Below, piece by piece: positions 1-10,101 of a stretch of DNA of 60,000 nt. The DNA is from Hydractinia symbiolongicarpus. Lineage: Eukaryota; Cnidaria; Hydrozoa; Anthoathecata; Hydractiniidae. Below the pieces are notes generated by a model that saw only the letters and a list, made by a program, of their open reading frames with translations, had not been told where the DNA came from and did not search any database. Both the position numbers and the translations under genes were made by a program. Positions within the stretch are counted from its first letter, which is position 1, and every line of letters begins with the position of its first letter. The stretch spans positions 17,092,001 through 17,152,000 of the forward strand of contig NC_079888.1 of the NCBI RefSeq assembly GCF_029227915.1, read 5' to 3'.

Positions 1-24
1 CAAGGGTAAAAATCTAGCATAAAT

Positions 25-98
25 CACCGCTGATGGAAGTCGAACCCACCCCCTTTGAATTAGAAGTCCCACGCGCTAGTCCATTGCGCCACAGCGGC
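25..98 (-). tRNA. tRNA-Arg(UCU) copy, degenerate 'P' type
   Basis: Anticodon UCU and both promoter boxes are recognisable. Changes: T28G (breaks 28-42), T47G and T48G (variable loop, loses the A15-T48 pair) and C61T (G53-U61). T5 begins 13 nt downstream. The same four changes occur at 1035, 3561 and 18156. Probably a pseudogene. Confidence 0.75.
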
Positions 99-529
99 AC
101 GGTTACTGATATTTGATAGGCATTGGAGCAATTTAACCCAACAAAATGTTTGCACATCTAGTAATCATTCGTTAACAGGATGGATATGTTAAAAGTCGAG
201 TGCAGCAAGCCAAAACAATATGTAGAGTAAATATCTAAATGCTTTGTCAATAATAGATTGATGACCTATTTGGCTTTGCTTTTTCTTTGATCAAGTGTTC
301 TTGTGCAGAGAGAGTGGTTAGTACAAAGTAATTGCTGCAAAAAAATCTTTTAGTGAATCAGCATATCAAATGCCTTACATGACTACGGATGTTCCAATAA
401 TTTCTATTATGTTCTGCGTTATTACTCTTGGCTTCCCATTGTATGAATTTGGTTTGGATTTAACACATTGAACACGTTTGTTTGCTAAGCATCTCTGTGC
501 AATATCAAGGGTAAAAATCTAGCATAAAT

Positions 530-603
530 CACCGCTGATGGGAGTCGAACCCACAACATTTGAATTAGAAGTCCAACGCGCTAGTCCATTGCACCACAGC
601 GGC
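530..603 (-). tRNA. tRNA-Arg-TCT: tRNA-Arg(UCU)
   Basis: Changes: C11T (U11-G24 wobble) and G45T in the variable loop. Cloverleaf and boxes are otherwise intact. T5 begins 13 nt downstream. The same pair of changes is found at 3056 and 17651. Confidence 0.9.
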
Positions 604-1034
604 ACGGTTACTGATATTTGATAGGCATTGGAGCAATTTAACCCAACAAAATGTTTGCACATCTAGTAATCATTCGTTAACAGGATGGATATGTTAACAG
701 TCGAGTGCAGCGAGCCAAAACAATATTTAGAGTAAAAATCTAAATGCTTTCTCAATAATAGATTGATGACCTATTTGGCTTTGCTTTTTCTTTGATCAAG
801 TGTTCTTGTGCAGAGAGAGTGGTTAGTAGAAAGTAATTGCTGCAAAAAAATCTTTTAGTGAATCAGCATATCGATTGCCTTACATGACTACGGATGTGCC
901 ATTAATTTCTATTATGTTCTGCGTTATTACTCTTGGCTTCCCATTAAATGAAATTGGTTTGGATTTAACGCATTGAGCACGTATGTTTGCTAAGCATCTC
1001 TGTGCAATAGCAAGGGTAAAAATCTAGCATAAAT

Positions 1035-1108
1035 CACCGCTGATGGAAGTCGAACCCACCCCCTTTGAATTAGAAGTCCCACGCGCTAGTCCATTGCGCC
1101 ACAGCGGC
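1035..1108 (-). tRNA. tRNA-Arg(UCU) copy, degenerate 'P' type
   Basis: Identical in sequence to the copy at 25 (T28G, T47G, T48G, C61T), and its flanks also match at an offset of 1010 bp. T5 begins 13 nt downstream. Confidence 0.75.
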
Positions 1109-1539
1109 ACGGTTACTGATATTTGATAGGCATTGGAGCAATTTAACCCAACAAAATGTTTGCACATCTAGTAATCATTCGTTAACAGGATGGATATGTT
1201 AAAAGTCGAGTGCAGCAAGCCAAAACAATATGTAGAGTAAATATCTAAATGCTTTGTCAATAATAGATTGATGACCTATTTGGCTTTGCTTTTTCTTTGA
1301 TCAAGTGTTCTTGTGCAGAGAGAGTGGTTAGTACAAAGTAATTGCTGCAAAAAAATCTTTTAGTGAATCAGCATATCAAATGCCTTACATGACTACGGAT
1401 GTTCCAATAATTTCTATTATGTTCTGCGTTATTACTCTTGGCTTCCCATTGTATGAATTTGGTTTGGATTTAACACATTGAACACGTTTGTTTGCTAAGC
1501 ATCTCTGTGCAATATCAAGGGTAAAAATCTAGCATAAAT

Positions 1540-1613
1540 CACCGCTGATGGGAGTTGAACCCACAACCTTTGAATTAGAAGTCCAACGCGCTAGTCCATT
1601 GCGCCACAGCGGC
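1540..1613 (-). tRNA. tRNA-Arg-TCT: tRNA-Arg(UCU)
   Basis: Only G57A, still a purine and within the box B consensus. Upstream flank is of the TATTTATA type. T5 begins 13 nt downstream. Same allele at 4066 and 18661. Confidence 0.93.
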
Positions 1614-2039
1614 ACGGCTGTATAAATATGATAGGCATTGCAGCGATTTAACCCAAGAAAGTAATTACATATCTAGTGATCATTCGTTAACAGGATGGAT
1701 ATGTTAACAGTCGAGTGCAGCAAGCCAAAACAATATGTAGAGTAAAAATCTAAATGCTTTGTCAATAATAGATTGATGACACATTTTGTTTTGCTTTTTC
1801 TTTGATCAAGTGTTCTTGTGCAGAGAAAGTGGTTAGTAGAAAGTAATTGCTGCAAAAAAATCTTTTAGTGAATCAGCATATGGAATGCCTTAAATGACTA
1901 CGGAAATTCCATTAAATTCTATTTTGTTCGGCGTTATTAATCTTGGCGTCCCATTAAATGAACTTGGTTTTGATTAAACACATTGAATTCGGTATGTTTG
2001 CGCAGCACCTTTGTTAAATAGCATTGGTAAGAAACTAGC

Positions 2040-2044
2040 AAAAA
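2040..2044 (-). terminator. Pol III terminator T5, close type (representative)
   Basis: TTTTT begins 2 nt after the discriminator base of the tRNA at 2046. This close type is the commoner one in the left half and recurs in part of the right segment. Confidence 0.8.
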
Positions 2045-2045
2045 T

Positions 2046-2119
2046 CACCGCTGATGGGAGTCGAACCCACAACCTTTGAATTAGAAGTCCAACGCGCTAG
2101 TCCATTGCACCACAGCGGC
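2046..2119 (-). tRNA. tRNA-Arg-TCT: tRNA-Arg(UCU)
   Basis: Only C11T (U11-G24 wobble). T5 begins 2 nt downstream. Confidence 0.93.
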
Positions 2120-2533
2120 ACGGTTATTGATATTTGATAGGCATTGGAGCAATTTAACCCAACAAAATGTTTGCACATCTGGTAATCATTCGTTAACAGG
2201 ATGGATATGTTAACAGTCGAGTGCAGCAAGCCAAAACAATATTTAGAGTAAAAATCTAAATGCTTTCTCAATAATAGATTGATGACCTATTTGGCTTTGC
2301 TTTCTCTTTGATCAAGTGTTCTTGTGCAGAGAGAGTGGTTAGTAGAAAGTAATTGCTGCAAAAAAATCTTTTAGTGAATCAGCATATCGATTGCCTTACA
2401 TGACTACGGATGTGCCATTAATTTCTATTATGTTCTGCGTTATTACTCTTGGCTTCCCATTAAATGAAATTGGTTTGGATTTAACGCATTGAACACGTTT
2501 GTTTGCTAAGCATCTCTGTGCAATAGCAAGGGT

Positions 2534-2538
2534 AAAAA
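2534..2538 (-). terminator. Pol III terminator T5, distant type (representative)
   Basis: TTTTT on the minus strand begins 13 nt after the discriminator base of the tRNA at 2551, after a 12-nt AT-rich trailer. The same geometry occurs after about a third of left-half copies. Confidence 0.8.
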
Positions 2539-2561
2539 TCTAGCATAAATCACCGCTGATG

Positions 2562-2572
2562 GGAGTCGAACC
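2562..2572 (-). promoter_or_regulatory. Box B (internal Pol III promoter), representative
   Basis: Minus strand GGTTCGACTCC covers tRNA positions 52-62 and matches the B-block consensus GGTTCRANNCC. It is intact in most left-half copies, changed at C56 in V copies and at G57 (to C) in W copies. C56 is the base whose change to G in yeast SUP4 is known to cripple TFIIIC binding. Confidence 0.88.
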
Positions 2573-2606
2573 CACAACCTTTGAATTAGAAGTCCAACGC
2601 GCTAGT

Positions 2607-2617
2607 CCATTGCGCCA
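2607..2617 (-). promoter_or_regulatory. Box A (internal Pol III promoter), representative
   Basis: Minus strand TGGCGCAATGG covers tRNA positions 8-19 of the copy at 2551 and fits the eukaryotic A-block pattern. In W copies the first base is C (T8C); in most V copies the last base is T (G19T). Confidence 0.85.
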
Positions 2618-2624
2618 CAGCGGC

Positions 2625-3055
2625 ACGGTTACTGATAATTGATAGGCATTGGAGCAATTTAACCCAACAAAATGTTTGCACATCTAGTAATCATTCGTTA
2701 ACAGGATGGATATGTTAAAAGTCGAGTGCAGCAAGCCAAAACAATATGTAGAGTAAAAATCTAAATGCTTTGTCAATAATAGATTGATGACCTATTTGGC
2801 TTTGCTTTTTCTTTGATCAAGTGTTCTTGTGCAGAGAGAGTGGTTAGTACAAAGTAATTGCTGCAAAAAAATCTTTTAGTGAATCAGCATATCAAATGCC
2901 TTACATGACTACGGATGTTCCATTAATTTCTATTATGTTCTGCGTTATTACTCTTGGCTTCCCATTGTATGAATTTGGTTTGGATTTAACACATTGAACA
3001 CGTTTGTTTGCTAAGCATCTCTGTGCAATATCAAGGGTAAAAATCTAGCATAAAT
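2625..3055 (-). other. Typical intergenic spacer (representative)
   Basis: The spacer between adjacent tRNAs, about 431 bp and AT-rich, is alike throughout the array. Read from the tRNA 5' end it holds: a conserved CCAATGCCTATC block 17-28 bp upstream, an AT- or TATA-like stretch just inside it, a dyad around two GTTAAC words, the palindrome TTGATCAA in a pyrimidine-rich patch, and an A/T-rich run before the next gene. I find no second RNA gene, no credible open frame and no simple-sequence tract. All other stretches of more than 300 bp between tRNAs hold the same material. Confidence 0.8.
2641..2652 (-). promoter_or_regulatory. Conserved upstream block CCAATGCCTATC
   Basis: It lies 17-28 bp upstream of the mature 5' end and recurs at this position in nearly every unit, with point variants (for example CCAGTGCCTATC and TGCAATGCCTATC), while neighbouring bases vary more. 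It contains CCAAT and TATC words. A regulatory role is inference only; shared ancestry of the units could also explain it. Confidence 0.4.
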
Positions 3056-3129
3056 CACCGCTGATGGGAGTCGAACCCACAACATTTGAATTAGAAGTCC
3101 AACGCGCTAGTCCATTGCACCACAGCGGC
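3056..3129 (-). tRNA. tRNA-Arg-TCT: tRNA-Arg(UCU)
   Basis: C11T and G45T, as at 530 (offset 2526). T5 begins 13 nt downstream. First tRNA of copy A of the large duplication; partner at 17651. Confidence 0.9.
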
Positions 3130-3560
3130 ACGGTTACTGATATTTGATAGGCATTGGAGCAATTTAACCCAACAAAATGTTTGCACATCTAGTAATCATT
3201 CGTTAACAGGATGGATATGTTAACAGTCGAGTGCAGCAAGCCAAAACAATATTTAGAGTAAAAATCTAAATGCTTTCTCAATAATAGATTGATGACCTAT
3301 TTGGCTTTGCTTTTTCTTTGATCAAGTGTTCTTGTGCAGAGAGAGTGGTTAGTAGAAAGTAATTGCTGCAAAAAAATCTTTTAGTGAATCAGCATATCGA
3401 TTGCCTTACATGACTACGGATGTGCCATTAATTTCTATTATGTTCTGCGTTATTACTCTTGGCTTCCCATTAAATGAAATTGGTTTGGATTTAACGCATT
3501 GAGCACGTATGTTTGCTAAGCATCTCTGTGCAATAGCAAGGGTAAAAATCTAGCATAAAT

Positions 3561-3634
3561 CACCGCTGATGGAAGTCGAACCCACCCCCTTTGAATTAGA
3601 AGTCCCACGCGCTAGTCAATTGCGCCACAGCGGC
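3561..3634 (-). tRNA. tRNA-Arg(UCU) copy, degenerate 'P' type
   Basis: The four P-type changes (T28G, T47G, T48G, C61T) plus G18T, which removes an invariant D-loop guanine and damages box A. T5 begins 13 nt downstream. Partner at 18156. Probable pseudogene. Confidence 0.72.
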
Positions 3635-4065
3635 ACGGTTACTGATATTTGATAGGCATTGGAGCAATTTAACCCAACAAAATGTTTGCACATCTAGTAA
3701 TCATTCGTTAACAGGATGGATATGTTAAAAGTCGAGTGCAGCAAGCCAAAACAATATGTAGAGTAAATATCTAAATGCTTTGTCAATAATAGATTGATGA
3801 CCTATTTGGCTTTGCTTTTTCTTTGATCAAGTGTTCTTGTGCAGAGAGAGTGGTTAGTACAAAGTAATTGCTGCAAAAAAATCTTTTAGTGAATCAGCAT
3901 ATCAAATGCCTTACATGACTACGGATGTTCCAATAATTTCTATTATGTTCTGCGTTATTACTCTTGGCTTCCCATTGTATGAATTTGGTTTGGATTTAAC
4001 ACATTGAACACGTTTGTTTGCTAAGCATCTCTGTGCAATATCAAGGGTAAAAATCTAGCATAAAT

Positions 4066-4139
4066 CACCGCTGATGGGAGTTGAACCCACAACCTTTGAA
4101 TTAGAAGTCCAACGCGCTAGTCCATTGCGCCACAGCGGC
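4066..4139 (-). tRNA. tRNA-Arg-TCT: tRNA-Arg(UCU)
   Basis: Only G57A, as at 1540 and at the partner 18661. T5 begins 13 nt downstream. Confidence 0.93.
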
Positions 4140-4571
4140 ACGGCTGTATAAATATGATAGGCATTGCAGCGATTTAACCCAAGAAAGTGGTTACATATCT
4201 AGTGATCATTCGTTAACAGGATGGATATGTTAACAGTCGAGTGCAGCAAGCCAAAACAATATGTAGAGTAAAAATCTAAATGCTTTGTCAATAATAGATT
4301 GATGACACATTTTGTTTTGCTTTTTCTTTGATCAAGTGTTTTTGTGCAGAGAAAGTGGTTAGTAGAAAGTAATTGGTGCAAAAAAATCTTTTAGTGAATC
4401 AGCATATGGAATGCCTTAAATGACTACGGAAATTCCATTAAATTCTATTTTGTTCGGCGTTATTAATCTTGGCGTCCCATTAAATGAACTTGGTTTTGAT
4501 TAAACACATTGAATTCTGTTTGTTTGCGCAGCACCTTTGTTAAATAGCATTGGTAAGAAACTAGCAAAAAT

Positions 4572-4645
4572 CACCGCTGATGGGAGTCGAACCCACAACC
4601 TTTGAATTAGAAGTCCAACGCGCTAATCCATTGCGCCACAGCGGC
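4572..4645 (-). tRNA. tRNA-Arg-TCT: tRNA-Arg(UCU)
   Basis: Only C20aT in the variable part of the D loop. T5 begins 2 nt downstream. Partner at 19167. Confidence 0.94.
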
Positions 4646-5077
4646 ACGGCTGTATAAATATGATAGGCATTGCAGCGATTTAACCCAAGAAAATGGTTAC
4701 ACATCTAGTAACCATTCGGTAACATGATGGATATGTTAACAGTCGAGTGCGGTAAGCCAAAACAATATGTAGCGTAAATATCTAAAGACTTTGTCAATAT
4801 TAAATTGATGACACATTTTGTTTTGCTTTTTCTTTGATCAAGTGTTCTTGTGCAGAGAGAGTGGTTAGTACAAAGTAATTGCTGCTAAAAAATCTTTTAG
4901 TGAATCAGCATATGGAATGCCTTAAATGACTACGGAAATTCCATTAAATTCTATTTTGTTCGGCGTTATTAATCTTGGCGTCCCATTAAATGAACTTGGT
5001 TTTGATTAAACACATTGAATTCTGTTTGTTTGCGCAGCACCTTTGTTAAATAGCATTGGTAAGAAACTAGCAAAAAT

Positions 5078-5151
5078 CACCGCTGATGGGAGTCGAACCC
5101 ACAACCTTTGAATTAGAAGTCCAACGCGCTAGTCCATTGCGCCACAGCGGC
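5078..5151 (-). tRNA. tRNA-Arg-TCT: tRNA-Arg(UCU), consensus copy
   Basis: Exact consensus. T5 begins 2 nt downstream and the upstream flank is TATA-like. One of the best candidates for an active gene. Partner at 19673. Confidence 0.96.
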
Positions 5152-5583
5152 ACGGCTATATAAATATGATAGGCATTGCAGCGATTTAACCCAAGAAAAT
5201 GGTTACACATCTAGTGATCGTTCGGTAACATGATGGATATGTTAACAGTCGAGTGCAGTAAGCCAAAACAACATGTTGAGTAAAAGTCTAAATGCTTTGT
5301 CAATATTTAATTGATGACCTATTTGGCTTTGCTTTTTCTTTGATCAGGTGTTCTTGTGCAGAGAGAGTGGTTAGTAGAAATTAATTGCTGCAAAAAAATC
5401 TTTTAGTGAATCAGCATATGGAATGCCTTAAATGACTACGGAAATTCTATTAAATTCTACTTTTTTCGGCGTTAATAATCTTGGCGTCCCATTAAATGAA
5501 CTTGGTTTTGATTAAACACAATGAATTCGGTTTGTTTGCGCAGCACCTTTGTTAAATAGCATTGGTAAGAAACTAGCAAAAAT

Positions 5584-5657
5584 CACCGCTAATGGGAGTC
5601 GAACCCACAACTTTTGAATTAGAAGTCCAACGCGCTAGTCCATTGCGCCACAGCGGC
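5584..5657 (-). tRNA. tRNA-Arg-TCT: tRNA-Arg(UCU)
   Basis: C66T (G7-U66 wobble) and G45A in the variable loop, both mild. T5 begins 2 nt downstream. Partner at 20179. Confidence 0.9.
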
Positions 5658-6088
5658 ACGGCTATATAAGTATGATAGGCATTGCAGCGATTTAACCCAA
5701 GAAAATGGTTACACATCTAGTAACCATTCGGTAACATGATGGATATGTTAACACCCGAGTGCAGTAAGCCAAAACAATATGTTGAGTAAAAGTCTAAATG
5801 CTTTGTCAATATTTAATTGATGACCTATTTGGCTTTGCTTTTTCTTTGATCAAGTGTTCTTGTGCAGAGAGAGTGGTTAGTAGAAAGTAATTGCTACAAA
5901 AAAATCTTTTAGTGAATCAGCATATCGAATGCCTTACATGACTACGGATGTTCCAATAATTTCTATTATGTACTGCGTTATTACTCTTGGCTTCCCATTA
6001 AATGAATTTGGTTAGGATTTAAGGCATTGAACATGTTTGTTTGCTAAGCATCTCTGTGCAATAGCAAGGGTAAAAATCTTGGATAAAT

Positions 6089-6162
6089 CACTGCTGATGG
6101 GAGTCGAACCCACAACCTTTGAATTAGAAGTCCAACGCGCTAGTCCATTGCGCCGCAGCGGC
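6089..6162 (-). tRNA. tRNA-Arg(UCU), altered
   Basis: G70A gives a C3-A70 mismatch in the acceptor, and T8C loses the 8-14 tertiary pair and the first base of box A. The trailer is a distinct variant (TTTATCCAAGA), with T5 13 nt downstream. Partner at 20684. Confidence 0.82.
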
Positions 6163-6234
6163 ACGGTTACTGATATTTGATAGGCATTGGAACAATTTAA
6201 CCCAACAAAATGTTTGCACATCTAGTAATCATTC

Positions 6235-6257
6235 GTTAACATGATGAATATGTTAAC
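6235..6257. repeat. Dyad GTTAACAT-N7-ATGTTAAC, representative of an element in most units
   Basis: Perfect 8-bp inverted arms (6235-6242 and 6250-6257) flank GATGAAT, each arm containing the palindrome GTTAAC. The element sits in the spacer roughly 75-100 bp upstream of each tRNA. Some units weaken one arm (AG for AT, or GGTAAC), and units at 1-500 have GTTAAA. It could be a protein site or only a relic of the ancestral unit. Confidence 0.5.
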
Positions 6258-6598
6258 AGTCGAGTGCAGTAAGCCAAAACAATATGTAGAGTAAATATCT
6301 AAATACTTTGTCAATTTTAAATTGATGACCTATTTTGTTTTGCTTTTTCTTTGATCAAGTGCCCTTGCGCAGAGAGAGTAGCTACTAGAAAGTAATTACT
6401 GCAAATGAAAAAAACTTCTAGTGAATCAGCATATGGAATGCCTTAAATGACTACGGAAATTCCATTAAATTCTACTTTGTTCTGCGTTATTAATCTTGGC
6501 GTCCCAGTAAATGGACTTGGTTTTGATTAAACACATTGAATACGGTTTGTTTGCGCAGCACCTTTGTTAAATAGCATTGGTAAGAAATTAGCAAAAAT

Positions 6599-6672
6599 CA
6601 CCGCTGATGGGAGTCGAACCCACAACCTTTGAATTAGAAGTCCAACGCGCTAGTCCATTGCGCCACAGCGGC
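6599..6672 (-). tRNA. tRNA-Arg-TCT: tRNA-Arg(UCU), consensus copy
   Basis: Exact consensus with T5 2 nt downstream. Partner at 21194, beyond which copy B is rearranged. Confidence 0.96.
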
Positions 6673-7063
6673 ACGGTTATTGATATTTCATAGGCATTGG
6701 AGCAATTTAACCCAAGAAAATGTTTGCACATCTAGTAATCATTCGTTAACATGATGAATATGTTAACAGTCGAGTGCGGTAAGCCAAAACAATATGTAGA
6801 GTAAATATCTAAATACTTTGTCAATATTAAATTGATGACACATTTTGTTTTGCTTTTTCTTTGATCAAGTGTTCTTGTGCAGAGAGAGTGGTTAGTACAA
6901 AGTAATTGCTGCAAAAAAATCTTTTAGTGAATCAGCATATCAAATGCCTTACATGACTACGGATGTTCCAATAATTTCTATTTTGTTCCGCGTTATTACT
7001 CTTGGCTTCCCATTGTATGATCTTGGTTTGGATTTAGGGTAAGGGTAAAAATCTAGCATAAAT

Positions 7064-7137
7064 CACCGCTGATGGGAGTCGAACCCACAACCTTTGAATT
7101 AGAAGTCCAACGCGCTAGTCCATTGCTCCACAGCGGA
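7064..7137 (-). tRNA. tRNA-Arg(UCU), altered
   Basis: G1T (T1-T72 mismatch) and C11A (A11-G24 mismatch, box A hit). Its 3' flank lacks about 40 bp ('gatttagggtaagggt'), giving a 465-bp step. This whole unit is missing from copy B. Sister copies at 12083 and 26213 have the same changes. Confidence 0.82.
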
Positions 7138-7568
7138 ACGGTTACTGATATTTGATAGGCATTGGAGCAATTTAACCCAACCAAATGTTTGCACATCTAG
7201 TAATCATTCGTTAACAGGATGGATATGCTAACAGTCGAGTGCAGCAAGCCAAAACAAGATGTAGAGTAAAAATCTAAATGCTTTGTCAATAATAGATTGA
7301 TGACCTATTTGGCTTTTCTTTTCTTTGATCAAGTGTTCTTGTGCAGAGAGAGTGGTTAGTAGAAAGTAATTGCTGCAAAAAAATCTTTTAGTGAAGCAGC
7401 ATATGGAATGCCTTAAATGACTACGGAAATTCCATTAAATTCTATTTTGTTCGGCGTTATTAATCTTGGCATCCCATTAAATGAACTTGGTTTTGATTAA
7501 ACACATTGAATTCGGTTTGTTTGCGCAGCACCTTTGTTAAATAGCATTGGTAAGAAACTAGCAAAAAT

Positions 7569-7642
7569 CACCGCTGATGGGAGTCGAACCCACAACCTTT
7601 GAATTAGTTGTCCAACGCGCTAGTCCATTGCACCACAGCGGC
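7569..7642 (-). tRNA. tRNA-Arg-derived copy with disrupted anticodon loop
   Basis: T33A and T34A change the loop from CTTCTAA to CAACTAA: U33 is lost and positions 34-36 read ACU. C11T is also present. T5 begins 2 nt downstream. Loss of U33 makes decoding unlikely. Partner at 21699. Confidence 0.82.
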
Positions 7643-8074
7643 ACGGTTACTGATATTTGATAAGCACTGGAGCAATTTAACCCAACAAAATGTTTGCACA
7701 TCTAGTAATCATTCGTTAACAGGATGGATATGTTAACAGTCGAGTGCAGCAAGCCAAAACAATATGTAGAGTAAAAACCTAAATGCTTTGTCAATAATAG
7801 ATTGATGACCTATTTGGCTTTGCTTTTTCTTTGATCAAGTGTTCTTGTGCAGAGAGAGTGGTTAGTAGAAAGTAATTGCTACGAAAAAATCTTTTAGTGA
7901 ATCAGCATATCGAATGCCTTACATGACTACGGATGCTCCAATAATTTCTATTATGTACTGCGTTATTACTCTTGGCTTCCCATTAAATGAATTTGGTTTG
8001 GATTTAACGCATTGAATTCGGTTTGTTTGCGCAGTACCTTTGTTTAATAGCATTGGTAAGAAACTAGCAAAAAT

Positions 8075-8148
8075 CACCGCTGATGGGAGTCGATCCCACA
8101 ACCTTTGAATTAGAAGTCCAACGCGCTAGTCCATTGCGCCACAGCGGT
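8075..8148 (-). tRNA. tRNA-Arg(UCU), altered
   Basis: G1A, which turns the G1-U72 wobble into an A-U pair, and T54A, which removes the conserved T54 of the T loop and a base of box B. T5 begins 2 nt downstream. Same allele at 12588, 22205 and 26718. Confidence 0.85.
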
Positions 8149-8584
8149 ACGGCTATATAAATATGATAGGCATTGCAGCGATTTAACCCAAGAGAATGGT
8201 TACACATCTAGTGATCATTCGTTAACAGGATGGATATGTTAACACCCGAGTGCAGTAAGCCAAAACAATATGTTGAGTAAAAGTCTAAATGCTTTGTCAA
8301 TATTTAATTGATGACCTATTTGGCTTTGCTTTTTCTTTGATCAAGTGTTCTTGTGCAGAGAGTGTAGCTACTAGAAAGTAATTACTGCAAATGAAAAAAA
8401 CTTCTAGTGAATCAGCATATGGAATGCCTTAAATGACTACGGAAATTCCATTAAATTCTACTTTGTTCTGCGTTATTAATCTTGGCGTCCCAGTAAATGG
8501 ACTTGGTTTTGATTAAACACATTGAATACGGTTTGTTTGCGCAGCACCTTTGTTAAATAGCATTGGTAAGAAATTAGCAAAAAT

Positions 8585-8658
8585 CACCGCTGATGGGAGT
8601 CGAACCCACAACCTTTGAATTAGAAGTCCAACGCGCTAGTCCATTGCGCCACAGCGGA
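8585..8658 (-). tRNA. tRNA-Arg-TCT: tRNA-Arg(UCU)
   Basis: Only G1T, which opens the terminal 1-72 pair. T5 begins 2 nt downstream. Same allele at 13098, 22715 and 27228. Confidence 0.89.
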
Positions 8659-9090
8659 ACGGTTACTGATATTTGATAGGCATTGGAGCAATTTAACCCA
8701 ACAAAATGTTTGCACATCTAGTAATCATTCGTTAACAGGATGGATATGCTAACAGTCGAGTGCAGCAAGCCAAAACAACATGTAGAGTAAAAATCTAAAT
8801 GCTTTGTCAATAATAGATTGATGACCTATTTGGCTTTGCTTTTTCTTTGATCAAGTGTTCTTGTGCAGAGAGAGTGGTTAGTAGAAAGTAATTGCTGCAA
8901 AAAAATCTTTTAGTGAATCAGCATATCGAATGCCTTACATGACTACTGATGTTCCAATAATTTTTATTATGTACTGCGTTATTACTCTTGGCTTCCCATT
9001 AAATGAATTTGGTTTGGATTTAAGGCATTGAATTCGGTTTGTTTGCGCAGCACCTTTGTTAAATAGCATTGGTAAGAAACTAGCAAAAAT

Positions 9091-9164
9091 CACCGCTGAT
9101 GGGAGTCGAACCCACAACCTTTGAATTAGAAGTCCAACGCGCTAGTCCATTGCACCACAGCGGC
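9091..9164 (-). tRNA. tRNA-Arg-TCT: tRNA-Arg(UCU)
   Basis: Only C11T. T5 begins 2 nt downstream, contributed by a mosaic spacer whose distal half is of the other family (switch near 9028). Partner at 23221; also like 13604. Confidence 0.93.
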
Positions 9165-9596
9165 ACGGTTACTGATATTTGATAGGCACTGGAGCAATTT
9201 AACCCAACAAAATGTTTGCACATCTAGTAATCATTCGTTAACAGGATGGATATGTTAACAGTCGAGTGCAGCAAGCCAAAACAATATGTAGAGTAAAAAT
9301 CTAAATGCTATGTCAATAATAGATTGATGACACATTTTGTTTTGCTTTTTCTTCGATGAAGTGTTCTTGTGCAGAGAGAGTGGTTAGTACAAAGTAATTG
9401 CTGCAAAAAAATCTTTTAGTGAATCAGCATATCGAATGCCTTACATGACTACGGATGTTCCAATAATTTCTATTATGTACTGCGTTATTACTCTTGGCTT
9501 CCCATTAAATGAATTTGGTTTGGATTTAAGGCATTGAATTCGGTATGTTTGCGCAGCACCTCTGTTAAATAGCATTGGTAAGAAACTACCAAAAAT

Positions 9597-9670
9597 CACC
9601 GCTGATGGAAGTCGAACCCACAACCTTTGAATTAGAAGTCCAACGCGCTAGTCCATTGCACCACAGCGGC
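9597..9670 (-). tRNA. tRNA-Arg-TCT: tRNA-Arg(UCU)
   Basis: C11T and C61T (G53-U61 wobble at the end of the T stem, inside box B). T5 begins 2 nt downstream. Partner at 23727. Confidence 0.9.
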
Positions 9671-10101
9671 ACGGTTAATGATATTTGATAGGCACTGGAG
9701 CAATTTAACCCAACAAAATGTTTGCACATCTAGTAATCATTCGTTAACAGGATGGATATGTTAACAGTCGAGTGCAGCAAGCCAAAACAATATGTAGAGT
9801 AAAAATCTAAATGCTTTGTCAATAATAGATTGATGACACATTTTGTTTTGCTTTTTCTTTGATCAAGTGTTCTTGTGCAGAGAGAGTGGTTAGTACAAAG
9901 TAATTGCTGCAAAAAAATCTTTTAGTGAATCAGCATATCAAATGCCTTACATGACTACGGATGTTCCAATAATTTCTATTATGTTCTGCGTTATTACTCT
10001 TGGCTTCCCATTGTATGAATTTGGTTTGGATTTAAGGCATTGAACACGTTTGTTTGCTAAGCATCTCTGTGCAATATCAAGGGTAAAAATCTAGCATAAA
10101 T

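Larger units (their letters stand above)
2551..2624 (-). tRNA. tRNA-Arg-TCT: tRNA-Arg(UCU), consensus copy
   Basis: Decodes AGA (and AGG by wobble) arginine codons in cytosolic translation. 74 nt: acceptor GCCGCTG/CAGCGGT with a G1-U72 wobble, D stem GCGC/GCGC around a 9-nt loop with G18G19 and A20, anticodon stem TTGGA/TTCAA with loop CTTCTAA (U33, anticodon 34-36 UCU, A37), variable loop AGGTT, T stem GTGGG/CCCAT, T loop TTCGACT, discriminator G73. No intron and no encoded CCA, as expected for a eukaryotic nuclear gene. The anticodon arm, variable loop and T arm closely resemble metazoan tRNA-Arg-TCT. Box A and box B are intact and T5 begins 13 nt downstream. Identical copies: 5078, 6599, 11112, 11618, 15119, 19673, 21194, 25242, 25748, 29249, 31782, 54924 and 57791. 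Confidence 0.96.
1..2876 (-). repeat. Left segment, about 5.7 units with dimer and pentamer duplications
   Basis: The first unit (tRNA at 25) is repeated almost unchanged 1010 bp later (tRNA at 1035), a dimer duplication. The run of tRNAs at 530, 1035 and 1540 recurs at 3056, 3561 and 4066, an offset of 2526 bp (five units), with the same diagnostic substitutions. Apart from tRNAs and homologous spacer I see nothing here. Confidence 0.85.

Noticed and set aside
1780-1860. A second small RNA gene (U6 or 5S-like) in the spacer
   Set aside because: The pyrimidine-rich patch and 'gttcttgtgcagaga' caught attention, but no U6, 5S or other snRNA core motif could be matched on either strand.
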